This document shows positions 1 through 7,337 of a stretch of 19,673 nucleotides of DNA, piece by piece (the stretch's first letter is position 1; each line of letters starts with the position of its first letter). The stretch is taken from assembly GCA_003233545.1 (NCBI GenBank), contig QILZ01000379.1, positions 1 through 19,673 on the forward strand. Direction: 5' to 3'. This stretch comes from Spirochaetales bacterium (GTDB lineage Bacteria; Spirochaetota; Spirochaetia; SZUA-6). The notes under the pieces were generated by a model that was not told the origin of the DNA, did not search any database, and saw only the letters and a program-made list of their open reading frames with translations. The position numbers and the translations under genes were made by a program.

Positions 1-37
1 TTCCAAGTATTTGTCTATATAATTCTTTATCATCCAT
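1..37 (-). CDS. ISL3-family transposase, first 12 codons only (runs off the window)
   Basis: Read on the minus strand from the ATG at 37, the first codons give MDDKELYRQILG and then leave the window. Many ISL3-family DDE transposases begin with this type of sequence (acidic residue, K-E-L-Y, then QILGL). Only 12 residues are visible, so this rests on recognising an N-terminal signature plus the inverted-repeat-like sequence behind it. The Shine-Dalgarno sequence is weak (AAGG just before the ATG). Whether the element is intact cannot be seen here. Confidence 0.5.
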   Translation of the reverse strand, partial: MDDKELYRQILG

Positions 38-92
38 GCCTTATCTTAGCAGATTTTATGTCTTTATTCCACAAGGTTCCCAGAAGAACCCC
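1..92 (-). mobile_element. left end of an ISL3-like insertion sequence
   Basis: On the minus strand, the sequence from about 92 inward starts GGGTTCTTCTGGGAACC and continues through an AT-rich leader of about 55 bases to the transposase start codon at 37. GG(G/C)TCTT-type termini close to the transposase start are usual in ISL3 elements. The other end, and therefore the partner inverted repeat and the expected target duplication, are outside the window. The exact terminus (90-92) is an estimate. Confidence 0.5.
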
Positions 93-125
93 TCATTGTA
101 TATTTACTAAAGAAGGAGTCATATT

Positions 126-563
126 ATGTCTACTCGACAAAAAAGAATTATATCGTTAATTTGTATGCTCTTTTTATTATCCATAATATATGCAGAAGAT
201 AATGACATCTTTAGGATTGTTGGTTCCGGAACTAAAAAAGAAGTAGAACAGGCAATAGAAAATGGGGCAGATTTAAATGTTATTAAAAATGCTACAGTTT
301 ATATCCAAAAGAATGGAAGTGAAATATTATCTTTAAAAAAGGAATCTGAAAAAGAATATATTAAGGTTTCTATAACTGTTCTAATGTATGCTGCTTCTAA
401 CAGTCAAAATCCCGAAATAATAAAGCTCTTACTTGAAAAAGGAGGAGATGCGAACTTAACAAGTAACGACGGGAAAACTGCTTTTGATTATGCAGGAGAA
501 AACAATTTTCTAAAAAAAACTAAAGTATATTGGAAACTTAATGATTTGCGATATAAAAAATGA
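126..563 (+). CDS. small exported ankyrin-repeat protein
   Basis: A 145-residue protein. Residues 1-23 form a signal peptide: basic start (RQKR), hydrophobic core at 9-21, and likely cleavage after IYA. Two ankyrin-like units follow. The first is around 36-54, ending in NGADLN. The second is around 84-126, with the typical TVLMYAAS, EIIKLLLEKGGDANL and DGKTAFDYA segments. It is therefore probably a periplasmic or outer-surface protein-binding module. The start is supported by GGAG at 115-118, seven bases before the ATG. The DNA is more AT-rich than the housekeeping genes to the right. The gene starts about 34 bases from the presumed IS end, so its native promoter may have been replaced or interrupted. 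The partner is unknown. Confidence 0.8.
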   Translation: MSTRQKRIISLICMLFLLSIIYAEDNDIFRIVGSGTKKEVEQAIENGADLNVIKNATVYIQKNGSEILSLKKESEKEYIKVSITVLMYAASNSQNPEIIKLLLEKGGDANLTSNDGKTAFDYAGENNFLKKTKVYWKLNDLRYKK

Positions 564-623
564 TAGTTGTTTTTCAAATCAGTCTGTACAAGCAATTGTA
601 GAGATATTCCCAAATATTTATAA

Positions 624-1415
624 TATTATAAATTCAGAACTCGTATAACTCATGCCATATTTTATGGCGCAAATATAGGGGAACATAGCTCTCCGCTTAA
701 TAAGCAAAAAGCCTACAATGCAATTGTAAAAAATGGATATTATCCGGCAGAATACGATCCAATCGAGTTAAGCCTGAAGAATTCAGCAAGGAAAGATAAC
801 AAAAACGAGTTCTGGAGGGTTGAAAAAGAAAATCTGAACGGGCTATTTGGCCAAAAAGTCAGAGATCGATTAAAAGACGGTCTGATAAATCATCTATCTA
901 TATTCGGAATTGCCCCACAGCCATTGTTAATCTATCTGGGATATCTTCTGTCGGATATACCAGCCGCCGAGGTTTACCAGTTACACCGTTCACCACCCGA
1001 TTGGGTGTGGGGTAATAATCGGGAAAAAGCAGAATATAGGTTAACAAGGGCAGAAAAAAAGAGAAGTGATATAGCCCTAATCCTATCTTTATCTCAAAAA
1101 ATAGATCCCATGAAAATTATTGAAGTTATTGGAAAAGATATACCATTATGGACCATAACAATAGACGAACCTAATAATGAGTTTCTTAATAATAGAAAAC
1201 AATTAGAGGAGTTCAGGATTTTATTTAAAAAAATTTTAAGTGAGATAAAGTACAATCACGGAGACACCGCAACAATCCATGTTTTTCCTGCCGTTCCGGT
1301 CTCTGTTGCAATTGAAATTGGAAGGGATAGATTACCTAAAGTTGACTTACCGATGATTATTTATGATTACAACAAGAAGAGAGGAGGATTTGTTAAAGCT
1401 CTCCATATCGATTAA
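624..1415 (+). pseudogene. SAVED-domain (CBASS-type cyclic-oligonucleotide sensor) protein lacking a start codon
   Basis: An uninterrupted frame of 263 codons runs from just after a TAA at 621-623 to the TAA at 1413-1415, but contains no ATG or GTG before the domain core. The first usable codon, TTG at 924, sits in the middle of the domain, so a product starting there would be truncated. SAVED-type features are: residues ~88-106, with the hydrophobic run ending in APQPLLIYLG; residues 116-129, YQLHRSPPDWVWG; and the C-terminal IHVFPAVPVSVAIEIGRD followed by PMIIYDYN and GFVKAL. SAVED domains bind cyclic oligonucleotides and activate a fused effector, such as the HNH nuclease of Cap5. Neither an effector domain nor a CD-NTase gene is visible here. 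It may be the 3' part of a longer effector gene, or an almost complete stand-alone SAVED protein that lost its start codon. Confidence 0.65.
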
Positions 1416-1831
1416 TGAACTACCCCGCTGCGGAGTAGTAATGTTGTGATTACAATAGGGGTCAATTGTACCAGATGTAATATATCTTAACGAAAAGCTG
1501 AATATCCTCCACGAATACCCGGTCCGGTTTTTGGTTGAGTAACATTTTCCTGAAACCTGAAGAGTAGTGCATTAACAGATTTCTGTTTTCTTATAACCTG
1601 TACATTAGCGAAATTCTTAAGTCTTAGATTCTGCACTTCGGCGAAAACACTTAAAGCTTAATGATCCATCAGGCTGTCTATAGTATAGGAGCGCTTTCTT
1701 GTAACGATATCCTGACGAATAATAGCAGCGGGGAAAAGGGGGTTGTACAAAGGCAGCTTCTTAATAACAGGTATAGAATATTTTTCTGTTTCGTTATATC
1801 CTTGGAAAAATCAAATTTCAGGGATATAAGG
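1416..1831. other. intergenic stretch before the threonine operon; no convincing gene
   Basis: About 415 bases. It holds the hairpin at 1419-1439 and several short open frames, including a 27-codon stretch around 1459-1540, that I cannot assign. The aspartokinase frame stays open upstream to an ATG at 1661, but the 57 extra codons resemble no aspartokinase N-terminus and have no ribosome binding site, so I treat them as chance. I saw no run of threonine or isoleucine codons in a leader peptide and no clear riboswitch or T-box. The threonine-operon promoter probably lies here, but I could not fix a good -35/-10 pair. Confidence 0.5.
1419..1439. repeat. imperfect hairpin after the SAVED remnant
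   Basis: ACTACCCCG, loop CTG, CGGAGTAGT: a stem of 5 + 3 pairs with one mismatch, lying four bases after the SAVED stop codon. There is no T-run after it, so it is not a convincing intrinsic terminator. A short palindromic repeat is equally possible. Confidence 0.35.
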
Positions 1832-3238
1832 ATGAAAATTGTAAAATTCGGGGGGAGTTCCCTATCTGATTCCGAAAGAATAAAAAACGTAGCAGGCATA
1901 ATCCGTGACTCCGTTAAAAAAGAGCGGACAATTGTAGTGCTTTCTGCAATGCAGGGTGTTACCAACCGGCTTATAAGTGCCTCGGAAAAAGCGGAGACAG
2001 GCGATTCAGGTTATAAGGAAGATATTGAATTTATTAAAGAAAAACATCTGACAACGGTACGGAATATCTTCAGCCCGAGAAATCTGACCGTTATTATAAC
2101 CCGGCTTCAGATGATGTTTAATGAACTGGAAGATATTCTGCACGGTGTCGAGCTGGTAAGGGAATGCTCCAGGAGAACCCTCGATCTTGTAATGAGTTTC
2201 GGAGAACGGATGAGCTGTGCCATGGCAGTCGAATATTTAAATGCCAACGGCTGTAAAGCCGGTTTCATAGATACCCGTACATGTATAAGAACGGATAATC
2301 GATACGGTAATGCCGCGGTGGATTTTAATATAAGCTATACCCTGATAAAAAAAGAACTTAAAACTGTTTCTCTGCCCATTGTAACGGGTTTTATTGCTTC
2401 GGCAGAGGATGGCATAACCACAACCTTAGGCAGAAACGGCTCGGACTATACAGCTTCCATCGTGGGCGCGGCAGTGGAAGCTGACTGCATAGAGATATGG
2501 ACCGATGTCGACGGAGTAATGAGCGCAGACCCGCGGTTTGTAAAGAATGCATTTGTAATACCGGAACTCAGCTACCAGGAAGCAATGGAATTATCCTATT
2601 TCGGAGCGAAAATTTTACACCCCTATACCATGATTCCTGCAATCGAGAAAAATATACCCATAAGAATTAAAAATAGTCTAAATCCGGCCGCACCGGGTAC
2701 TCTTATAGTAAATAAAATTAAAGGACATCCGTACCCCATTACAGGCATCGCATCCATCGACAGTATCGCACTTATCAATGTCGAAGGCGGAGGTATGATA
2801 GGCATGCCCGGAATTGCTGCAAGAATCTTCGGAGCACTGGCCAGGGCATCGGTAAATATTATGATGATTTCACAGGCCTCCTCCGAGCACAGCGTATGTC
2901 TTGTTTTTAGTGAAGATGAATCGGAAAGGGCGGTAGGTTCCTTAAACGAAGAGCTTGCCCTCGAGTTGGAGACAAAAAGGATAGAGAAATTCGAACTAAA
3001 AAAAGACCTGGTGATGATAGCGATAATCGGAGAGAACATGAGAGGAACACCGGGAATATCGGGAAGGGTATTCAGCGCGTTAGGCAGCAGAGGGATTAAT
3101 GTTTTTGCGATTGCCCAGGGCTCATCGGAACGGAACATCTCCCTTATTATCGCAAAAGTCGATGAACAGCGTGCACTTAAGACCATCCATCACGCTTTCT
3201 TAGAGAACGATGATAAAGAGAACAAAGAACAGGGTTAA
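1832..3238 (+). CDS. lysC: aspartate kinase, monofunctional, ThrA-like, with tandem ACT domains
   Basis: Phosphorylates aspartate, the committed step toward threonine, methionine and lysine. I start it at ATG 1832 (468 residues), because the family N-terminus MKIVKFGGSS begins there. The kinase domain spans about 1-280: KFGGSS at 5-10, LGRNGSDYTA near 197, IWTDVDGVMSADPR near 225-240, and SYFGAKILHP near 255. Two ACT domains follow (about 306-375 and 393-460), the usual site of feedback control by threonine or lysine. In detail it resembles the kinase half of ThrA/MetL more than classical LysC, but no homoserine dehydrogenase domain is fused. It is the first gene of the operon with thrB and thrC, three bases before the thrB start, so threonine feedback is likely (inference). 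The symbol is used generically. Confidence 0.93.
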   Translation: MKIVKFGGSSLSDSERIKNVAGIIRDSVKKERTIVVLSAMQGVTNRLISASEKAETGDSGYKEDIEFIKEKHLTTVRNIFSPRNLTVIITRLQMMFNELEDILHGVELVRECSRRTLDLVMSFGERMSCAMAVEYLNANGCKAGFIDTRTCIRTDNRYGNAAVDFNISYTLIKKELKTVSLPIVTGFIASAEDGITTTLGRNGSDYTASIVGAAVEADCIEIWTDVDGVMSADPRFVKNAFVIPELSYQEAMELSYFGAKILHPYTMIPAIEKNIPIRIKNSLNPAAPGTLIVNKIKGHPYPITGIASIDSIALINVEGGGMIGMPGIAARIFGALARASVNIMMISQASSEHSVCLVFSEDESERAVGSLNEELALELETKRIEKFELKKDLVMIAIIGENMRGTPGISGRVFSALGSRGINVFAIAQGSSERNISLIIAKVDEQRALKTIHHAFLENDDKENKEQG

Positions 3239-3241
3239 AAA

Positions 3242-4186
3242 GTGAAACGGCTGTCGTATATAAAAGTATTCGCTCCCGCAACAGTTGCAAATGTAGCATC
3301 CGGCTTTGATGTTCTGGGATTTGCCCTGGAAAAACCTGGCGATACGGTGGAGCTTACCGTAAAACCGGAAAAAAAGGTACGGGTAACCGATATTACCGGA
3401 GATGCGGGCATGCTTCCATTCGATCCGGAAAAAAATACAGCAGCTGTTGCCATTAAATCTTTTTTACATTCCATGGACTGGCCCTTCGGCATCGATATTA
3501 AACTTCACAAGCAGATGCCGTTAAGTTCGGGGCTGGGAAGTTCGGCTGCAAGCTCCGTTGCCGCCGTGTACGGGGTAAACATACTTGCCGGAGAACCGCT
3601 CCGGATGACAGACTTACTTCCCTACACACTGCAGGCGGAAAAGGCTGCATGCGGGGCTGCGCATGGTGATAATACAGCCCCTTCACTTTTAGGCGGCTTT
3701 GTACTTATAAGAAGCTATGATCCTCCCGATGTAGTTAAACTTCCTGTTCCCGAAGGTATATCCTGCGCCGTTGCACATCCGAACACAGAGGTAAATACCG
3801 GCGATGCCAGAAAAATACTAAAAAAAGAGGTAAGCCTTTCAAATGCGATAAGTCAGTGGGGAAATCTTGCCGCTTTAGTTGCAGCCCTGTATAAGGAAGA
3901 TTTCGATCTTCTCGGGAGGTCTTTAAAGGACGTTATAGTGGAACCTGTCCGCTCCCTGCTAATTCCGGGGTTCGATGCCGTAAAAGCTGCTGCATTAGAA
4001 GCAGGAGCTCTCGGGTGCTCTATCTCCGGTTCCGGACCCTCTGTATTTGCCCTGTGCTCCACATTAAATACGGCAGAGACAGCCGGTGCTGCAATGAAGG
4101 AATCATTTAAACAGGCAGGCCTGGACTGCAATCTATATATTTCCAGGGTAAATAAAAAGGGACCTGTAGTACTGGAGAAACGATGA
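3242..4186 (+). CDS. thrB: homoserine kinase
   Basis: Phosphorylates homoserine to O-phosphohomoserine in the cytoplasm, feeding the next gene product, threonine synthase. It has 314 residues, the usual length for the family. GHMP-kinase features: an N-terminal VFAPATVANVASGFDVLGFA segment (residues ~7-26), the ATP-binding glycine/serine loop LPLSSGLGSSAASS (~93-106), and the C-terminal GCSISGSGPSVFAL (~257-270). The start is a GTG only three bases after the aspartokinase stop, preceded by an AGGG-type ribosome binding site. The last bases overlap the thrC start (ATGA), which points to translational coupling. Confidence 0.95.
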   Translation: MKRLSYIKVFAPATVANVASGFDVLGFALEKPGDTVELTVKPEKKVRVTDITGDAGMLPFDPEKNTAAVAIKSFLHSMDWPFGIDIKLHKQMPLSSGLGSSAASSVAAVYGVNILAGEPLRMTDLLPYTLQAEKAACGAAHGDNTAPSLLGGFVLIRSYDPPDVVKLPVPEGISCAVAHPNTEVNTGDARKILKKEVSLSNAISQWGNLAALVAALYKEDFDLLGRSLKDVIVEPVRSLLIPGFDAVKAAALEAGALGCSISGSGPSVFALCSTLNTAETAGAAMKESFKQAGLDCNLYISRVNKKGPVVLEKR

Positions 4187-5487
4187 AATTCATAAGTACG
4201 AGAAGCTTAAACAGTATAACCGATTTCCGTACGGCGATTTTTACAGGGCTTGCGCCGGACGGAGGATTGTACAATCCCATGGAAGACTATGATCTTGGTG
4301 ATATTCTTAACACCTTTAACAGTTCCGTCTCTTTTAAAACGCTCTGCAGAAGTGCCGCTTTAAGGCTGTTCTCTCCGGAAATAAGTAAAAGTACAGTCGA
4401 AAGTATTATAGAAAAAGCCTTCACGTTTTCTCCGAAGGTTCATATCCTTGATACAAATATTTCTCTTCTCGAGCTTTTCCACGGTCCGACCTGCGCCTTT
4501 AAGGATTTCGGCGCCGCTTTTCTTGCCGCTTCGATGGAAGAACTTCTATCTGAGGAAAACAGGAAAGCTCTTATCCTTGTAGCCACTTCCGGGGACACAG
4601 GGGGTGCCGTGGCAAGAGCTTTTTTTAAAAAAAGAAATATAGACGTTGTTATACTTTATCCCTCAAAGAGGGTAAGCCCTCTGCAGGAGAAACAGCTTAC
4701 CACACTCGGGCATAATATTACGGCATTGGAAGTAAAGGGCTCCTTCGACGACTGTCAGAGGATGGTAAAAGAAGCATTCCTCGACACGGAACTGAGAAAG
4801 AAAATCAATCTGACCTCTGCAAACTCGATTAACCCGGGAAGGCTTATACCGCAGTCCTTTTACTACATGTTCGGGTACCTCGCATACAAGAGCAATGCCG
4901 AAGATATTGTTTTCTGCGTTCCAAGCGGTAATTTCGGCAATCTTACGGCAGGAATACTGGCACACAGGTGGGGTATGCCCGTCTTAAGATACATAGCCGC
5001 AACAAATGTAAACGATGTTGTACCGGAATATCTAAAATCCGGCCTGTTTATTCCGCGGGCTTCGATAACCACTCTATCCAATGCAATGGATGTCGGGAAC
5101 CCGAGTAATTTCGAACGGCTAAAAGCGCTTTTTAACAATAATAACCGGGACATGAACTCTGTTATTCACGGAGAAGCAATAACGGATACGGAAACGATAC
5201 AGAGCATCAGGGAGGTTTATGAAAGGTACGGGATTCTTATAGACCCGCATACCGCTGTAGGTTACAGGGCTGCCCGGAATTACCTGTTAAAGAATGATAA
5301 GGTTAAAATAATGATCCTTGCAACGGCCCATCCGGGTAAATTTACGGAAACCGTATATAGAGCAACAGGCAGAGAACCCGAAGTACCTGATACCTTAAAA
5401 ATGCTCATGGATCGTCCGAAGCGTTCGATTATCATCGATCCGTCGATAGAAGAATTAAAAACTTTCATCCTTAAGCATTTTATCTAA
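4183..5487 (+). CDS. thrC: threonine synthase
   Basis: PLP-dependent conversion of O-phosphohomoserine to threonine, the last step of the pathway. It has 434 residues, matching the longer ThrC class (E. coli/yeast type), which starts with the form MKFISTRS and has GLAPDGGLY near residue 25. The Schiff-base lysine is K107 in the CAFKDFG motif. The phosphate-binding TSGDTGGAVARAF loop is near 135 and PSGNFGNLTAG near 247. The start overlaps the thrB stop by four bases, making an lysC-thrB-thrC operon. No homoserine dehydrogenase gene is in the window, so it must be encoded elsewhere if the pathway is complete. Confidence 0.95.
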   Translation: MKFISTRSLNSITDFRTAIFTGLAPDGGLYNPMEDYDLGDILNTFNSSVSFKTLCRSAALRLFSPEISKSTVESIIEKAFTFSPKVHILDTNISLLELFHGPTCAFKDFGAAFLAASMEELLSEENRKALILVATSGDTGGAVARAFFKKRNIDVVILYPSKRVSPLQEKQLTTLGHNITALEVKGSFDDCQRMVKEAFLDTELRKKINLTSANSINPGRLIPQSFYYMFGYLAYKSNAEDIVFCVPSGNFGNLTAGILAHRWGMPVLRYIAATNVNDVVPEYLKSGLFIPRASITTLSNAMDVGNPSNFERLKALFNNNNRDMNSVIHGEAITDTETIQSIREVYERYGILIDPHTAVGYRAARNYLLKNDKVKIMILATAHPGKFTETVYRATGREPEVPDTLKMLMDRPKRSIIIDPSIEELKTFILKHFI

Positions 5488-5593
5488 AATACCATTCCTT
5501 CATCCGGCATGTACTTTAGTCTGAAGGATTAAACAGCTTTATTCTAAAGCATCTTTCCCGGTTTCCGATTCTATAAACACGGAGGTATAAAAA

Positions 5594-5914
5594 GTGAAAC
5601 GGATTTCCATCGGGATTCTTCTTATTACACTGTTTTTCGGCGCATGGAACCTTGGTGCGGAGATCGATTTTAACCGCCCGGTAACAACAGCAATTGCTTC
5701 GATTACCCAAAACAGTAAAATTATGATATCTGTAAATTACCCTGCATCAGAATCGGTACAATATACGGGAATATACATTGCAGATCTTAAGGATGCAATT
5801 ATCATTTCCGTAAGCGGCAAATTATTCTTTATAAGAAAACAATTTATTCAAAGCCTTGTAATCCTGCCCGAAAAATATAAACATTCTTTGGCTATGAATT
5901 CCCCTGACCGGTAA
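5594..5914 (+). CDS. small exported protein of unknown function
   Basis: I do not recognise this 106-residue protein. It begins with a clear signal peptide: basic MKR, hydrophobic 4-19, and probable cleavage after LGA at 22. It should therefore act outside the cytoplasmic membrane. The mature part has alternating hydrophobic segments consistent with beta structure and no cysteines. It uses a GTG start with a strong GGAGG at 5581-5585. The gene lies 106 bases after thrC on the same strand, so it might be read through from the threonine operon, but nothing links it to threonine. It ends four bases before the stop of the convergent HD gene. Confidence 0.7.
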   Translation: MKRISIGILLITLFFGAWNLGAEIDFNRPVTTAIASITQNSKIMISVNYPASESVQYTGIYIADLKDAIIISVSGKLFFIRKQFIQSLVILPEKYKHSLAMNSPDR

Positions 5915-5918
5915 AAGA

Positions 5919-6989
5919 TCAAAGGTAATAAACATTATTCATACTCTTTTTATTCCTTAAAAAGCCGCGGTATATCCTGCATGCCTCGTAGTAATCCTCC
6001 GGATTCTTATACGAAGCGGATATATCCGCCCTGTAAACCTCAAGAAGCACCGGGAAAAGATCGGAATCCATAAGTTTTTTTGTTCTGTACAATGGAAGCT
6101 TCTTAAGCGCACCGGGAAGCATGTGATACTTTATAAGAAATTTAACCTTTTCTATAAAATCATTTTTAAAACCAAGCCTGTACAGGAATTTCGAAGCTAT
6201 TTTTGCACCGACTTCGGAATGTCCGTAGAAACGTTTCTGCCCGAATTCAGGTGAAAAAGCCTTCCCCACATCATGCAGGAAAAGCGCTATCGAAAGTTCC
6301 GGACTAAACTGTTTTCTGTATTTTAAAGTTTCCAGCGTATGTTCCCATACATTACCTTCCGGATGATAATCTCTGGAATGTTCCGTTTCCGCCATACTGA
6401 ATATCTCCGGCCAGCAGGATTCTATAAATCCTGATTCCATGAGGAACTTTAATCCCTTATCCGGGTACCGGCCGGCCATGAGCTCTATTAAGAGTTCCTT
6501 CTGGCATTCGGCAGGAGGCTTCGTATGCCAGTCGATCTTATACATCATCACATCTTCCATATTATAATGAAACTGGGATATCAGTTTTGCCGCTTCGAAA
6601 ACAACAAGCCAGCCGGAAAAACGGCCGTTTGCCGACTCTATTACCTTTAAACGAAGCAAGTAGTAAATATTTTTAGGATCCAGAAAGGTTCCCGTTCCGG
6701 GATTGTAAAGCAGTTCCAGCACAGGAAAAGGCTCTATGGCCGTATCCTTAAAAGATTCACAGCATTTAAAAAAATAGCGTCTGCCGCCGTACTCTAACAA
6801 TGCATCCGCAAGAGGCAGCCCCGGATACTCCATGCTTTCAAAAATACGGGCAAGCCCGGGTAGTTCAGCTTCCGTCAGAAGGTATATATCACCGGTTCTC
6901 TTTATATTAAAATACCGGGCCAGGGCAGAATAACGCGATAACAGAACAGAAATACCCTCACCCTGCAAAACCTCTATGGGATTCAACAT
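5919..6989 (-). CDS. HD-domain protein related to CCA-adding enzymes, polymerase active site not visible
   Basis: A 356-residue protein. The C-terminal half (about 205-300) is an HD phosphohydrolase domain with ordered metal-ligand candidates H216 (NVWEH), H239-D240 (FLHDVGK), H257 (GHSEVG) and H289 (KYHM). This arrangement is like the HD domain after the nucleotidyltransferase head of bacterial tRNA nucleotidyltransferases. The N-terminal 150 residues keep a faint trace of that head (LLYNPGTGTFLDP at 94-106), but I see no GSxxR or DxD polymerase motif. It is therefore probably a phosphohydrolase/phosphodiesterase rather than a working CCA-adding enzyme; the substrate is unknown. It starts at ATG 6989 with AAGGA upstream and converges with the exported-protein gene. 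Confidence 0.75.
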   Translation of the reverse strand: MLNPIEVLQGEGISVLLSRYSALARYFNIKRTGDIYLLTEAELPGLARIFESMEYPGLPLADALLEYGGRRYFFKCCESFKDTAIEPFPVLELLYNPGTGTFLDPKNIYYLLRLKVIESANGRFSGWLVVFEAAKLISQFHYNMEDVMMYKIDWHTKPPAECQKELLIELMAGRYPDKGLKFLMESGFIESCWPEIFSMAETEHSRDYHPEGNVWEHTLETLKYRKQFSPELSIALFLHDVGKAFSPEFGQKRFYGHSEVGAKIASKFLYRLGFKNDFIEKVKFLIKYHMLPGALKKLPLYRTKKLMDSDLFPVLLEVYRADISASYKNPEDYYEACRIYRGFLRNKKSMNNVYYL

Positions 6990-7124
6990 CTTTTTATATC
7001 CTTGAATTAGCTCATAGTACCAAATATAAGAAGAACTAGTCTATTCTTTCATATATCTTTTACTCGACAAAATATCTCTTTTGCGCTACATTGTTATCAT
7101 AAAATACTTTGACAAGGAGGAATA

Positions 7125-7337
7125 ATGATTACCATAACATGCGATGCATGCAAAAAGGCGATACCCGGCGCAGTAAGAGAAAAGAATTACTCTGTATTTT
7201 TAGACAAAAACCTCTGTCTTCCTTGCAGGGAAGAACTGGAAAATACAGTAAGCGAAGAAATGTCAAAAAAAACTCAGTACCAGTTAAAGGAATATAAAAA
7301 ACTCCTTGCACAGACACTTAACAAAATGTGCGGTTAG
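7125..7337 (+). CDS. small CxxC (zinc-binding) protein
   Basis: 70 residues with CDAC at 6-9 and CLPC at 31-34, a pair of CxxC knuckles expected to bind one zinc. A charged, probably helical tail follows (about 37-66). The start at 7125 is chosen because AAGGAGG (7112-7118) lies at ideal distance; another frame from 7109 is a shadow. I do not recognise a named family, and a small zinc-ribbon regulator or accessory protein is only a guess. Its TAG overlaps the stop of the convergent serS by two bases. The gene diverges from the HD-domain gene across a 135-base gap. Confidence 0.75.
   Translation: MITITCDACKKAIPGAVREKNYSVFLDKNLCLPCREELENTVSEEMSKKTQYQLKEYKKLLAQTLNKMCG

Noticed and set aside
924..1415. 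A separate 163-residue gene starting at TTG 924
   Set aside because: The same frame continues upstream to 624 with family-like sequence, so TTG 924 is inside the SAVED domain, not a real start.
1459..1540. 27-codon open stretch between the SAVED remnant and lysC
   Set aside because: Too short, no start codon or ribosome binding site, and no family recognised.
1661..1831. In-frame N-terminal extension of the aspartokinase
   Set aside because: The 57 codons look nothing like an aspartokinase start, there is no ribosome binding site at 1661, and the family N-terminus begins at 1832.
2623..3186. Minus-strand open frame inside the aspartokinase gene
   Set aside because: It lies wholly opposite the ACT domains of a clear aspartokinase and has no family features.
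5494..5533. Possible hairpin TCCTTCA / TGAAGGA after thrC
   Set aside because: Seven pairs with a 19-base loop and no T-run; too weak to call a terminator.
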